Source: Pimelobacter simplex (GTDB lineage: Bacteria > Actinomycetota > Actinomycetes > Propionibacteriales > Nocardioidaceae). Taken from it: DNA of 64,000 nt. This document shows positions 54,833 through 63,548 of the stretch, one piece after another. Where the stretch lies: contig NZ_CP096276.1 of the NCBI RefSeq assembly GCF_024662235.1, positions 4,030,001 through 4,094,000 of the forward strand. Reading direction: 5' to 3'. The notes under the pieces are model-generated. The model made no database searches. It had not been told where the DNA came from and saw nothing but the letters and a program-made list of their open reading frames with translations. A program made the position numbers and the translations under genes. The number at the start of each line of letters is the position of its first letter. Within the stretch, counting starts at the first letter, position 1.

Positions 54833-55387
54833 ATGGTTCACGACCAGCCCATCGACATCACGTCCGTCCCGTCGGCGATGCACGCACCATCGCGGCCGAC
54901 CCGGTCCGGCGTCCGCGATGACGTCGTCGCCCTGCACTTCGGACGCCGGTCGCTGCTGAAGTCTGTGCTCGCCCTCGGCATCGCGATGGGCCTGGTGTCG
55001 CTCGACGGCATCGCGCGCCTGTCGAAGAGCTATGCCGCTCCCTCGAACTGGGGGGACTGCCCGAACTGGATCAATCGCAGCGGCGCCGCGCCCGACTGGG
55101 CGCGGTGCAATCCGGACGGCTCGGCGCAGGGCTACATCGGGGGGAGCTACTGCAACGCCAACGGCTACCACCGCACCGACCAGGTCGGCGACCCGCCCTA
55201 CACCTTCACCCAGTACTCCAGGGAGCCCCGGTGCCTCGGGCGCAACGCGTGGGAGTGGAAGCCCAACCAGGTCCGCCCGTTCCCGGAGCCGCGCCACCGC
55301 CGCTGCTCCGACGGCGTCGTCCGGAAGTTCAACAACGGACGCCAGATCCTGGTCCACGAGTCCACCTGTCAGCGGTTCCTCTCATGA
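54833..55387 (+). CDS. Twin-arginine-exported cysteine-rich protein
   Basis: 184 residues. The N-terminal 35 residues precede FGRRSLLKSVLALGIAMGLVSL, a Tat-like signal (RR before a mild hydrophobic stretch), with cleavage after about SYA. The mature part has six Cys (WGDCPNW, ARCNPD, SYCNAN, PRCLG, RRCSDG, STCQRF) and many Trp/Tyr. It is not recognisably the methylamine dehydrogenase light chain, although position, export and disulfide content recall it. GGGAGG precedes ATG 54833, and the stop overlaps the next start by ATGA. Confidence 0.7.
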   Translation: MVHDQPIDITSVPSAMHAPSRPTRSGVRDDVVALHFGRRSLLKSVLALGIAMGLVSLDGIARLSKSYAAPSNWGDCPNWINRSGAAPDWARCNPDGSAQGYIGGSYCNANGYHRTDQVGDPPYTFTQYSREPRCLGRNAWEWKPNQVRPFPEPRHRRCSDGVVRKFNNGRQILVHESTCQRFLS

Positions 55388-56526
55388 CCCGCGTACGGAC
55401 GCGCGGCGTCGCCGCGGCCATCGCCGTCGCCACCCTCGCGACCTCGTGCACCGCCGCCCGGCCCACGTCCACCGCTCCGCCCACCGAGCCGCCGACCTCG
55501 AGCAGCCCCTCCCGCGCTGCCCCCGCTCCGCCCGTGCCGGACAGGCTGACCACTCCGCTGCGCGACCGCGGTCCGGTGACCGGCCTCGACCCACGGCTCC
55601 AGGACCTCGACCTGCGCGACGCGCTCGAGGCACCGACGCTGGCGAGCACACCGATTGATCACGCCCTGCTCGTCGCCGACCAGAACCTGTTCGTCGAGAG
55701 GCTCGCCGGCATCAAGGCGGTCAACCAGATCTTCGTCCTGGCCCCGGACCTGACCTGGCGGAGGATCCCTCTGGCCGACTACGGCGACTTCCACCGGGAG
55801 CCCAACGCCACCGTGAGTCCCGACGGCCGACGCGTCGCGCTCTCCGAGGGGAGCAGCGGGGCGGTCTCGGTCATCGAGCTGGGTACCGGTGGCCACCGCC
55901 GCTACCCAGTGCCGGTCGACGAGGCGGCCGGGCTCGACTGGTCGCCCGACGGTCGCGCGTTGATGTTCACGTCGCGCGACAACGCGGGTCCCGGCGGGTA
56001 CGAGCTCGACCTGCGCACGGGGGCCGCGATCGCGCGCACCGTCGATGTCTTCCGGTCCACCTTCAGCGGGGACAGGAGGTCCATCATCGAGATTGGCAAG
56101 GACCCCACCGGGGCGGCCGAGGTGCGCTGCTACCGCGATGGCAAGAGGACCGGGTCGCGGCTGCTGGAGTACTCGACGATCCCGCGCAGCCAGGTCACCG
56201 TGAAGGGCTACGCGGCGTTCGGGTCCTTCCCGACCCGGCGGCAACGAGCGGCGGGGCACCGCGACGGCGCCGTGGTCGTCGACCCGCGCGACGGACGCTT
56301 GGTGGCGATGGGGGTCGATCCTCGCTTCCGCGCGACCTGGACCGCCCCGGATGCGTGGATCACCGCCGACCTGCTGGCGGTGTACAGCACGCTTCCCGGG
56401 GTGCTGCGCGTGTGGAACGTACGGACCGGCGAGGTACGACGCCTCGCCCGATTCCGCAACGAGGGCGTGAACGTGTCGCTCGCACCCGAGCCGGTCGCGG
56501 ACCTGCTCGCCGAGGCCGGGCGATGA
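55384..56526 (+). CDS. Lipoprotein beta-propeller, copy 1
   Basis: 380 residues. Lipobox near Cys22 (LATSCTAA), a Pro/Ser/Thr linker, then blades such as TVSPDGRRVALSEGSSGAVSVIELGTGGHRRYPV, LDWSPDGRALMFTSRD and GAVVVDPRDGRLVAMG, in the WD40/TolB-like style. It is anchored outside the membrane. The heavy chain of methylamine dehydrogenase is also a propeller, but similarity here is only in fold type. It is a tandem paralogue of the next gene; starts and stops overlap by ATGA. Confidence 0.75.
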   Translation: MTRVRTRGVAAAIAVATLATSCTAARPTSTAPPTEPPTSSSPSRAAPAPPVPDRLTTPLRDRGPVTGLDPRLQDLDLRDALEAPTLASTPIDHALLVADQNLFVERLAGIKAVNQIFVLAPDLTWRRIPLADYGDFHREPNATVSPDGRRVALSEGSSGAVSVIELGTGGHRRYPVPVDEAAGLDWSPDGRALMFTSRDNAGPGGYELDLRTGAAIARTVDVFRSTFSGDRRSIIEIGKDPTGAAEVRCYRDGKRTGSRLLEYSTIPRSQVTVKGYAAFGSFPTRRQRAAGHRDGAVVVDPRDGRLVAMGVDPRFRATWTAPDAWITADLLAVYSTLPGVLRVWNVRTGEVRRLARFRNEGVNVSLAPEPVADLLAEAGR

Positions 56527-57677
56527 GGCGAGCACCACGGATCCCGTCGATCGTCACTGTCGCGACGCTGGCGCTGACCTCCTGCGCCGGACCGACGGCA
56601 CCCGAAGGTGATCGGGACCGGCGACCGACCTCGACGGCGCCGGAGACCACAGCCACGGCGATCGACAAGATCCGCGTCCCCGACCGCCTGGTCACAGAGC
56701 TCCGCGACACCGGGCCGGTGCCCGGCCTCGATCGGGATCTCCTGCGGCTCGACCTCCGCGACGCCCGGAACGCGCCCGCGCTGGTAGACGCTCCCGTGCC
56801 ACACGGCCTGCTCACCGCCACCCAGGAGTCCTGGACCGAGAAGGACCATGAGCCGCTGGGCGTCGACCCGGTCCACCAGGTCTTCATCGTCACCCCGGAT
56901 GCGCAGTGGCGCCGCATCCCCTTGGACGACTACGGCAGGTTCCACAGCGAGCCGGTGCCCACACTGAGCCCGGACGGCCGACAGGTCGCGATCTCCGAGG
57001 GCGGCAACCGAGCGATGGTGGTCATCGACCTGGCCACCGGCAAGCACCGGCGCTACCCGACCCCGACCAGGGACCCGGTCTTCGTGCAGTGGTCTCCCGA
57101 GGGCGACGCATTGAAGTTCGTGTCGCGCAACAAGGCCGTGTCGCTCGGGTTCGAGCTGGACCTGCGCACGGGCGAGGTCAGCGAGACGGCCTACGGCGTC
57201 GTGGGGGCCACCTACTTCAGGAACCGGCGCACGGTTCTCGAGGTGGGCGCGGACCCGGCCGGCGACGGCCAGATCCGGCGCTATCGCGACGGGGTGCGGG
57301 TGGGTGCCCAGCCGCTGGAGTACCCCCGGCTCCTGGGCCCCTCACCTCAGGCCCGTCGCTACCTCGCGTTCGGGCACGACGCGACCAAGCGCACCCGGGC
57401 ACAGGGCGACCGCGACGGCGTGGTGGTGGTCGATCCGCGCGACGGCCGCCTCGTCGGGCTGCTGACGGCGGATGGCTTCCGGCGCACCTGGACCTCCCCG
57501 GAGGCCTGGATCACCCCCGCGGTGCTGGCCGTCGTCAGCTCACGACCCGGAATCGTGCGGGTGTGGAACGTCGAGACCGGCACGATGGAGCGGCTCGCCC
57601 AGTTCCGCAACCGGGGGATGCACGTGTCCCTGGCCTCCGAGCAGGTCGCGGCGCTTCTCCGCAAGGGCCGCCGATGA
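56523..57677 (+). CDS. Lipoprotein beta-propeller, copy 2
   Basis: 384 residues, colinear with the previous protein: lipobox LTSCAGP, VPDRLVTELRDTGPVPGLDRDLLRLDLRDA, TLSPDGRQVAISEGGNRAMVVIDLATGKHRRYP, FVQWSPEGDALKFVSRN, GVVVVDPRDGRLVGL and a shared C-terminus VRVWNVETGTMERLAQFRN. The pair arose by tandem duplication and may form a heterodimer. Coupled to the redoxin gene by an ATGA overlap. Confidence 0.75.
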   Translation: MRRAPRIPSIVTVATLALTSCAGPTAPEGDRDRRPTSTAPETTATAIDKIRVPDRLVTELRDTGPVPGLDRDLLRLDLRDARNAPALVDAPVPHGLLTATQESWTEKDHEPLGVDPVHQVFIVTPDAQWRRIPLDDYGRFHSEPVPTLSPDGRQVAISEGGNRAMVVIDLATGKHRRYPTPTRDPVFVQWSPEGDALKFVSRNKAVSLGFELDLRTGEVSETAYGVVGATYFRNRRTVLEVGADPAGDGQIRRYRDGVRVGAQPLEYPRLLGPSPQARRYLAFGHDATKRTRAQGDRDGVVVVDPRDGRLVGLLTADGFRRTWTSPEAWITPAVLAVVSSRPGIVRVWNVETGTMERLAQFRNRGMHVSLASEQVAALLRKGRR

Positions 57678-58162
57678 CGCCGTTGGTCGCCGTGGTGGTG
57701 CTCCAGGGCGTCGCCCTGGTGCTGGTGGTCCTCGCACTCGTCGGGCTGCAGCAGAACCTGCGCCGCCTGGAGCGACGGGTCGCACGTGCGGGCGCGCGCC
57801 GTCGCGGTGCGACCGAGCTGACCGCGCTGCGGCCGCTGGACGGCGCGAACCTGTCGTGCGTCCTGCTGGTGTCGGACCACTGCCCGATCTGCGCCTCCGT
57901 GCTGCCGGCGTTCATCGAGCCCGGGGCCGCCGACCGATCCGTTGAGCGGCTGGTGCTCTCCCGCGTCGACCTGACCCAGCACGACGTGGGGCCGCTGCGC
58001 ACCGTCGTCGACCGCGATCTGTACGACGCACTCGACCCCGGCTGGCAGCCCGCCCTGGCGATGGTGGACGCCGGTGGCGAGGTCCTGGCGATCCGCCCGG
58101 CGGGCTCGGTCGATGCGGTCCGGGCCCTCCTCGGCACGGCCGCAGAACGGGCCGGCCGATGA
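57674..58162 (+). CDS. MauD-like membrane-tethered thiol redox protein
   Basis: 162 residues. One N-terminal membrane helix (LVAVVVLQGVALVLVVLALVGL) is followed by a basic coiled stretch and a thioredoxin-like domain with the active-site CxxC in LLVSDHCPICASVLPAF (CPIC). MauD proteins act with MauE to form disulfides in the methylamine dehydrogenase light chain; here the likely client is the six-Cys Tat protein of the same operon (inference). Overlaps both neighbours by ATGA. Confidence 0.75.
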   Translation: MTPLVAVVVLQGVALVLVVLALVGLQQNLRRLERRVARAGARRRGATELTALRPLDGANLSCVLLVSDHCPICASVLPAFIEPGAADRSVERLVLSRVDLTQHDVGPLRTVVDRDLYDALDPGWQPALAMVDAGGEVLAIRPAGSVDAVRALLGTAAERAGR

Positions 58163-58338
58163 CGCCCGGCCGGGCCCGGTCGGCGATCCACCATCCGGCG
58201 ACCCCGGTGGTGGGGCTCGCGGTGGCCGCGCTCGTGGTCGCGCTGAACGATCTGGCCGCGCCGAGCGGGACCACGCCCCTCAGTACCTGGCTGGTGCTGG
58301 CGCTCGCCGCGGGCTATGCCATCTCCGGCAGCGTTTGA
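58159..58338 (+). CDS. N-terminal part of a membrane protein, ended by an in-frame TGA
   Basis: A 59-residue frame starting at ATG 58159 (overlapping the redoxin stop) with two hydrophobic helices (VVGLAVAALVVALNDLAA and TWLVLALAAGYAISGSV). The TGA at 58336-58338 is the only barrier to the next membrane gene, which continues in the same frame 15 bases later. It is probably the first part of one MauF-like protein of about 250 residues that was cut by a nonsense change. Confidence 0.6.
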   Translation: MTPGRARSAIHHPATPVVGLAVAALVVALNDLAAPSGTTPLSTWLVLALAAGYAISGSV

Positions 58339-58353
58339 AGCCACAACTCAGCG

Positions 58354-58911
58354 ATGCTGGCCTCGTCGGTCTGGCGGGGTACTTCCCAGGGATGGTTCAT
58401 CGGCGGGCTCGTCGTCGGCGGCACCGCGACGGCGACATTGATCGCAGCGCTCGGCTCCCTCCCACGCGCCGTGCTCCCGGACGCGGTCGTCGCCGGTGCC
58501 GTGGTGGTGCTGCTCGGCCTGGTGCTGCTCCACGAGCTCGGGGCGCTGCACCTACGGCTCCCCCAGAATGCCCGCCAGGTGCCGGAGCGGATCGTCGAGG
58601 CAGGGCCTCGGTTCGGCGCTCTCCAGTTCGGACTGGAGATGGGCACCGGGATGCGGACCTACCTCACCAGCGCGGCGCCGTACGCCCTGCTCGCTCTCGT
58701 GGCGCTGGTCGCCGGCCCAACGGAATTCCTGGCTGCGGGCGCCGGGTTCGGGGGCGGCCGGGCGTTGATGACGCTGGCGCGCAACGGTCACCCGCAGCCA
58801 CCCGAGTGGGACCGTCTCCTCGCCGAGCACGACGTCGTCCTCCGCCGCTGCCTCGTCCTCCTGGTCGTCGCTCTCGCGGCCGTCCTCGTCTGGATCCGAC
58901 TCGTCCGCTGA
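58354..58911 (+). CDS. Multi-helix membrane protein of the redox cluster (MauF-like by context)
   Basis: 185 residues with about five hydrophobic helices (WFIGGLVVGGTATATLIAAL, VVAGAVVVLLGLVLLHEL, LTSAAPYALLALVALVAG, CLVLLVVALAAVLVWI) and a conserved-looking loop GALQFGLEMGTGMRTY. Family not firmly recognised; MauF, another mau membrane protein, is a candidate by length (with the preceding frame) and position. No ribosome site is visible before ATG 58354, which supports its being the remainder of the gene begun at 58159. Confidence 0.6.
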   Translation: MLASSVWRGTSQGWFIGGLVVGGTATATLIAALGSLPRAVLPDAVVAGAVVVLLGLVLLHELGALHLRLPQNARQVPERIVEAGPRFGALQFGLEMGTGMRTYLTSAAPYALLALVALVAGPTEFLAAGAGFGGGRALMTLARNGHPQPPEWDRLLAEHDVVLRRCLVLLVVALAAVLVWIRLVR

Positions 58912-58922
58912 GCCCCGCGCCC

Positions 58923-59564
58923 TCAGCCCCGCAGGTACGTCAGCACCGCCGACACCCGCCGGTCGCTCTCCGGATCCAGGTCCAGCTTGGCGAAGATCCC
59001 GCCCACGTGCTTGCGCACCGCCGCCTCGCTCACCACCAGCTGCTCGGCGATCGACCCGTTCGTGCGCCCCTCCGCCATCAGCGAGAGCACCTCACGCTCG
59101 CGCTCGGTGAGGGCCGACAGCGGTCCGTCGTCGCGGCGGCGGGCGAGGAGCTGGCGGACGACCTCAGGATCGACGACGAGGCCGCCGGCGGCGACCCGGT
59201 CGATGCTGTCGAGGAACTCGCGGACGTGGCCGACGCGGTCCTTGAGGAGGTAGCCCATGCCGCCCGGGCCGGGGGCGTCGAGGAGGCCGTCGAGGTAGGC
59301 GTCGGCGACGTACTGGGAGAGCACGAGGATGCCGATCGACGGGTGCGAGGCGCGGATGGCGGCGGCGGCGCGCAGGCCCTCGTCGGAGTGGCCGGGGGGC
59401 ATGCGGACGTCGGTGACGACGAGGTCGGGCGGGTCGTGACGGACGTACGCCAGGAGGGCGTCGGCGGTCTCGACGGCGGCGAGGACCTCGTGGCCGGCGC
59501 GCTCGACGATGCCGACCAGGCCCTCGCGCAGGAGGGCGAGGTCCTCGGCGATCACGACACGCAT
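58923..59564 (-). CDS. NarL/LuxR-type response regulator
   Basis: 214 residues. Receiver domain MRVVIAEDLALLREGLVG with phosphorylatable Asp in DLVVTDVRMPP, and a C-terminal helix-turn-helix LTEREREVLSLMAEGRTNGSIAEQLVVSEAAVRKHVGGIFAKL. It overlaps the kinase gene by 13 bases. ATG 59564 is used; another ATG lies three codons upstream. Probable targets are the divergent ABC transporter genes. Confidence 0.92.
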   Translation of the reverse strand: MRVVIAEDLALLREGLVGIVERAGHEVLAAVETADALLAYVRHDPPDLVVTDVRMPPGHSDEGLRAAAAIRASHPSIGILVLSQYVADAYLDGLLDAPGPGGMGYLLKDRVGHVREFLDSIDRVAAGGLVVDPEVVRQLLARRRDDGPLSALTEREREVLSLMAEGRTNGSIAEQLVVSEAAVRKHVGGIFAKLDLDPESDRRVSAVLTYLRG

Positions 59565-60829
59565 CGCGGGCACTCCATCCTGACCTCGGTCGGCCCGCCG
59601 TCGGGGCTGCGTACGGTCAGGGTGCCACCGAGAGCGTCGAGGCGGGTCACCAGGCCGGCCAGGCCGCTGCCGGCGCCGATCCGGGCGCCGCCGGTGCCGT
59701 CGTCGGAGACGGTGACGACGAGGTGCTCGTCGTGCAACCAGCCGCTGACCTGGGCCGTGCGGGCGCCGGAGTGGCGGGCGACGTTGGTCAGCGCCTCGCT
59801 CACCATGAAGTACGCCGCGCCCTCGACCGGCTCCGGCAGCCGCGGGGCGTCGATGCGCACGGTGACGGGGATGGGCATCCGGTCCGCCACCTCCCGTACG
59901 GCGGCCGCGAGGCCGAGGTCGACGAGCACCCGCGGGTGGATACCCCGGACCGCCTCGCGCAGGTCCGCCAGGGCCGCCTCCACCTCACCGTGCGCCTGCC
60001 GGACCAGGTCCAGCCCCGGCCCCTCGGGTACGTCGAGCTCGGCCCGGCCGAGCGTCATGCTGAGTGCGACCAGCCGCTGCTGGACGCCGTCGTGGAGGTG
60101 CCGCTCGATCCGCTTGCGCTCGGTCTCGAAGGCGTCGACCAGGTCGAGCCGGGAGCGGCGGAGCTGGCCGATCCGCTGCTCCAGCTCGCGCTCCCCCGGC
60201 GCCAGCAGCAGCCGGGCCAGCGCCGACTGCCCGGCGGCGAGCAAGGTCAGCGCGTAGGCGCTGAGGACGTAGGCGATCGGCGCCCCGATCAGCGCCATCG
60301 GCAGCGCCTCGCCGAACGACTCGACGGTCCAGGCGAAGACGACGACCTGGTCGGCGGCGGCGAGCAGCGGCGCGAGCAGGAAGGCGCCGGTGAGCAGGAC
60401 CGCGTTGAACACCACGATCGCGTCGACCAGCCAGAACAGCGTGACCAGCAGGACGACGTACCCGGCCTCGCGACCCGACGGCGGCTCGCCGCGGCGCTGG
60501 CGCACCCAGGCCCGCACCCCGCGGCCCGCCACCGGAGGACGGGGTACGCCGAGCGGCGGCGCGTCCGGCTGGACGACGCGCAGCCGGCGCCGCTCCAGCG
60601 CGAGGACGGCGACGCACAGCACCGGGATCGCGCCGATGATGACGAAGCCGACCACGAGGACCGCGGTCAGGGCGCCGGCCATCAGCAGCCCGAGCAGGAC
60701 GAGGAGGAGCGCGAGGCCGACGACCGCCGTACCGGCGAGGTAGGCGAGCGAGCGCCACGGCCACGACGACAGCAGGAACCGGACCGGGTTGCCGCGCAGG
60801 GCACTCCAGGCGGTCTCCGGTCGGGGCAT
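59552..60829 (-). CDS. Sensor histidine kinase (HisKA_3)
   Basis: 425 residues with four or more N-terminal membrane helices (to about 210) and a phosphoacceptor helix ERKRIERHLHDGVQQRLVALSMTLG (His about 246). The ATPase domain has VSEALTNVARHSGA and SDDGTGGARIGAGSGLAGLVTRLDALGG. It pairs with the response regulator and lies divergent from an ABC transporter, an arrangement usual for antibiotic or envelope-stress sensing. Confidence 0.92.
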   Translation of the reverse strand: MPRPETAWSALRGNPVRFLLSSWPWRSLAYLAGTAVVGLALLLVLLGLLMAGALTAVLVVGFVIIGAIPVLCVAVLALERRRLRVVQPDAPPLGVPRPPVAGRGVRAWVRQRRGEPPSGREAGYVVLLVTLFWLVDAIVVFNAVLLTGAFLLAPLLAAADQVVVFAWTVESFGEALPMALIGAPIAYVLSAYALTLLAAGQSALARLLLAPGERELEQRIGQLRRSRLDLVDAFETERKRIERHLHDGVQQRLVALSMTLGRAELDVPEGPGLDLVRQAHGEVEAALADLREAVRGIHPRVLVDLGLAAAVREVADRMPIPVTVRIDAPRLPEPVEGAAYFMVSEALTNVARHSGARTAQVSGWLHDEHLVVTVSDDGTGGARIGAGSGLAGLVTRLDALGGTLTVRSPDGGPTEVRMECPRCVS

Positions 60830-60860
60830 GCGGCCAGCCTAGGGAGCCGGTGCCCCCGAC

Positions 60861-60882
60861 GGGGTAGCGCACGCGCTACCCC
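60861..60882. promoter_or_regulatory. Inverted repeat GGGGTAGCG-CACG-CGCTACCCC
   Basis: A perfect 9-base inverted repeat in the spacer between the histidine kinase and the ABC transporter. It is a likely binding site for the neighbouring response regulator (inference). Confidence 0.55.
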
Positions 60883-60936
60883 TGATCTCGCGTGCAGGCC
60901 AGCGCGCGCGGGCCCCGCGGCGACGACGCTCGATGC

Positions 60937-61680
60937 ATGACCACAGCGACCCTCGCCCCGCCCGCGATCGTCCTCGACGGCGTCGCGCGCAGCTACGGCT
61001 CCCGCGCCGGCCGCGTCGACGCGCTCCGGGGCGTCACGCACGCCTTCGCCCCCGGGAGCTTCACCGCGATCATGGGTCCGTCCGGCTCCGGCAAGTCGAC
61101 GCTCCTGCAGTGCGCCGCCGGGCTCGACCGGCCGACGTCGGGACGGGTCCTCGTCGCCGGCCACGACCTCGGGCGGCTCTCGGAGGCCGCGCTGACCCGA
61201 CTGCGGCGGGACGCGATGGGCTTCGTCTTCCAGGCCTACAACCTGCTTCCCGCGCTCACCGCGCACGACAACGTCGCGCTCCCGGCCCGGCTCGCGGGCC
61301 GGCGTCCGGCGCGCGGGGAGGTCGCGGCGGCGCTGACCCGGGTCGGGCTGGAGACCCAGCAGCGCCGGCGTCCCGCCGAGCTCTCCGGCGGCCAGCAGCA
61401 GCGGGTCGCGATCGCGCGGGCGCTGGTGACCCGCCCCCAGGTCGTGTACGCCGACGAGCCGACCGGCGCGCTCGACCGGACCACCGGCCGCCAGGTGCTC
61501 GAGCTGCTCCGCTCGACCGTCGACACCGAGGGCCTGACCGTGGTGATGGTGACCCACGACCCCGTCGCGGCGTCGTACGCCGACAGCGTGCTGTTCCTCG
61601 AGGACGGCCTCGTCGTCGGGCACCTCGCCCGCGGCACCGCCGCCCAGATCGCCGCCGCCATGAGCGAGCTGGAGCGCTGA
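60937..61680 (+). CDS. ABC transporter ATP-binding protein (MacB/LolD type)
   Basis: 247 residues. Walker A MGPSGSGKSTLLQC, Q-loop FVFQAYNLLPALTAHDNV, signature ELSGGQQQRVAIARAL, Walker B VVYADEPTGALD and switch His in VMVTHDP. It energises the FtsX-like permease next to it. ATG 60937 (MTTATLAPP) is preferred to an upstream in-frame ATG. Stop and next start overlap (TGATG). Confidence 0.93.
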   Translation: MTTATLAPPAIVLDGVARSYGSRAGRVDALRGVTHAFAPGSFTAIMGPSGSGKSTLLQCAAGLDRPTSGRVLVAGHDLGRLSEAALTRLRRDAMGFVFQAYNLLPALTAHDNVALPARLAGRRPARGEVAAALTRVGLETQQRRRPAELSGGQQQRVAIARALVTRPQVVYADEPTGALDRTTGRQVLELLRSTVDTEGLTVVMVTHDPVAASYADSVLFLEDGLVVGHLARGTAAQIAAAMSELER

Positions 61681-63548
61681 TGCCCGCCACGATCCGCCTC
61701 GGTCTCGCCTCCGTGCGCGAGCACCGGGCGCTCTACGCCGGCTCGTTCGTCGCGGTCGCGCTCGGCGTCGCGCTGATCGCCGGAGTGGTCGTGCTGACGG
61801 TCTCGATCGGCGACCAGGGACCGGAGGTCCAGGACACGCTCTCGCTGCTCGGCGTGATGGCCGGCTTCGCCGGGTTCATGGCGATCTTCGTCGTGTCGAG
61901 CACCTTCGGGTTCACCGTCACCGCGCGGCGCCGCGAGCTCGGCCTGCTGCGCCTCGTCGGCGCCACCCCCCGCCAGGTACGCCGCCAGGTCCGCGTCGAG
62001 GCGCTCGTCGTCGCCGTGCTGGCGGCGGTCGCGGGCGCGGCGCTCGGCCAGCTCGTCGCGCTGGCGCTCGCCGTCCTCCTCGCCGCCCAGGACATCACCC
62101 CCGAGCGGGTGCCGCTCACCTGGAACCTTCTCCCCCTCGCGATCTCGGCCGGCTGCGGCGTCGTCGTCGCGCTGCTCGGCGCGTGGGCGGCGTCCCGCCG
62201 GGCCGCCAAGGTGGCGCCCGCGCAGGCGCTGCGCGAGTCCGCCGACACCGGCCGCCGGGTGGGCGTGGTCCGTGGCATCGTCGGCACGCTCTGCTTCGTG
62301 GGCGCTGCCGCCATGCTCGTCGGGATCCGCGCCGGCGACCCGGTGCTGGCGCTGATCCTGTCGATCTTCGTGCCCGAGCTGGTCGTGGTCGGCCTGGTCT
62401 GCTGGGGCCCGGTGCTGCTGCCGCTGGTGGTGCGGGTGCTGACCCTGCCCTTCCGCGAGCACCCGGTGCTGGGGCTGGCCCGGGAGAACGTCGGCAACCA
62501 GGCCCGTCGTACGACGTCCCTGGCCGCGCCGGTGCTGGCGATCTCCGCGATCGCGGGCTCGCTGATCCTCAGCCTGAGCTTCGCCGCCGACTGGGACCAG
62601 GGCATCACCCGCCAGCAGCTCGCGGCCCCCGTCGTCGTCACCGACACCCGGCGCGCCCCCAGCGCGCCCGAGGCGGGTGTCGTCGACGGCCGCAACGCCG
62701 TCCCCCTCGCGACCGGGGGCGAGGCGGCGAGCGACTGGACCGCCGAGGGCATCGACCCCGCGACCGCCGTCGCCACCCGCGGCCTGCGCACCCACGAGGG
62801 CGACCTCGGGCGACTGACCGGCCGGACGATGGCGATCAGCCGCTCCGCGGTCTTCGACGCCGGCTTCGGGCTCGGCTCGCAGGTGCGGGTGCGCTTCCCC
62901 GACGGCGCGCGGATGCGGCTGCGCGTGGTCGCGATCGTCGAGGACGCGGCGACCCTGCACGAGGACGTCCTGCTCCCCCGCCGGCTCGCCCGCGCCCACG
63001 GCGCGAAGCCGACCGGCACCTGGTTCGTGCTGCCCGCGCCGGGCGTCGACGCCGCCGGGCTGCGCACGGCGCTCCGGGACCGGGGCACCGGCGACGTGCT
63101 CACCGCCGAGCAGTGGATCGCCCGCGTGGACCGGGCCCAGCGCGACCAGAACCAGGTCGGCCTCATCGCGATCCTCGGTCCCACCGGGCTCTACGCCGGC
63201 ATCGCGATCGCCAACACCCTGCTCATGGGCACCCTGCAGCGCCGCCGGGAGTTCTCGGTGACCCGGCTCGTCGGTGCCACCGCCGCCCAGGTACGCCGGA
63301 TGGTGCTCGCCGAATCCGCGATGGTCGCCGGCGCCGCGCTCCTGCTCGGCTCCGCGGTCACGGTGACCGTCGCCGCACTGCTCCGGGCGCCGATGACGGC
63401 CGGGCTGGACGACGTACCGCTGACGGTGCCGTGGGGCAGCCTGCTCGCCATCGCCGGCGCCTGCGCGGTGGTGACGGTCGTGGCCGCGGTGCTGCCCGTA
63501 TCGTGGCTGCGTGGCCACCCCTCCGCTGTTGCTGATCACCAACGGTGA
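61680..63548 (+). CDS. FtsX-like ABC permease
   Basis: 622 residues with two FtsX units. The N-terminal helix and loop (LGLASVREHRALYAGSFVAVALGVALIAG) precede VSSTFGFTVTARRRELGLLRLVGATPRQVRRQVRVEA; the second unit near the C-terminus has NTLLMGTLQRRREFSVTRLVGATAAQVRRMVLAE. A large extracytoplasmic loop lies between. Such complexes export peptides or lipids or resist cationic compounds. Its end overlaps the next gene by 38 bases. Confidence 0.9.
   Translation: MPATIRLGLASVREHRALYAGSFVAVALGVALIAGVVVLTVSIGDQGPEVQDTLSLLGVMAGFAGFMAIFVVSSTFGFTVTARRRELGLLRLVGATPRQVRRQVRVEALVVAVLAAVAGAALGQLVALALAVLLAAQDITPERVPLTWNLLPLAISAGCGVVVALLGAWAASRRAAKVAPAQALRESADTGRRVGVVRGIVGTLCFVGAAAMLVGIRAGDPVLALILSIFVPELVVVGLVCWGPVLLPLVVRVLTLPFREHPVLGLARENVGNQARRTTSLAAPVLAISAIAGSLILSLSFAADWDQGITRQQLAAPVVVTDTRRAPSAPEAGVVDGRNAVPLATGGEAASDWTAEGIDPATAVATRGLRTHEGDLGRLTGRTMAISRSAVFDAGFGLGSQVRVRFPDGARMRLRVVAIVEDAATLHEDVLLPRRLARAHGAKPTGTWFVLPAPGVDAAGLRTALRDRGTGDVLTAEQWIARVDRAQRDQNQVGLIAILGPTGLYAGIAIANTLLMGTLQRRREFSVTRLVGATAAQVRRMVLAESAMVAGAALLLGSAVTVTVAALLRAPMTAGLDDVPLTVPWGSLLAIAGACAVVTVVAAVLPVSWLRGHPSAVADHQR

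Noticed and set aside
54080..55387. A single 435-codon protein spanning two genes
   Set aside because: The segment after 54743 loses sense, the +1 frame ends cleanly at 54812, and a ribosome site with ATG 54833 and Tat signal follows; two genes with a frameshift explain it better.
54833..55387. Methylamine dehydrogenase light chain (MauA)
   Set aside because: Six rather than about twelve cysteines and no match to the Trp-Trp cofactor segments; only position and export resemble it.
58336..58390. Selenocysteine insertion element after the in-frame TGA
   Set aside because: Only a weak GCCA/TGGC pairing is visible, without the usual bacterial SECIS loop; a nonsense change is simpler.
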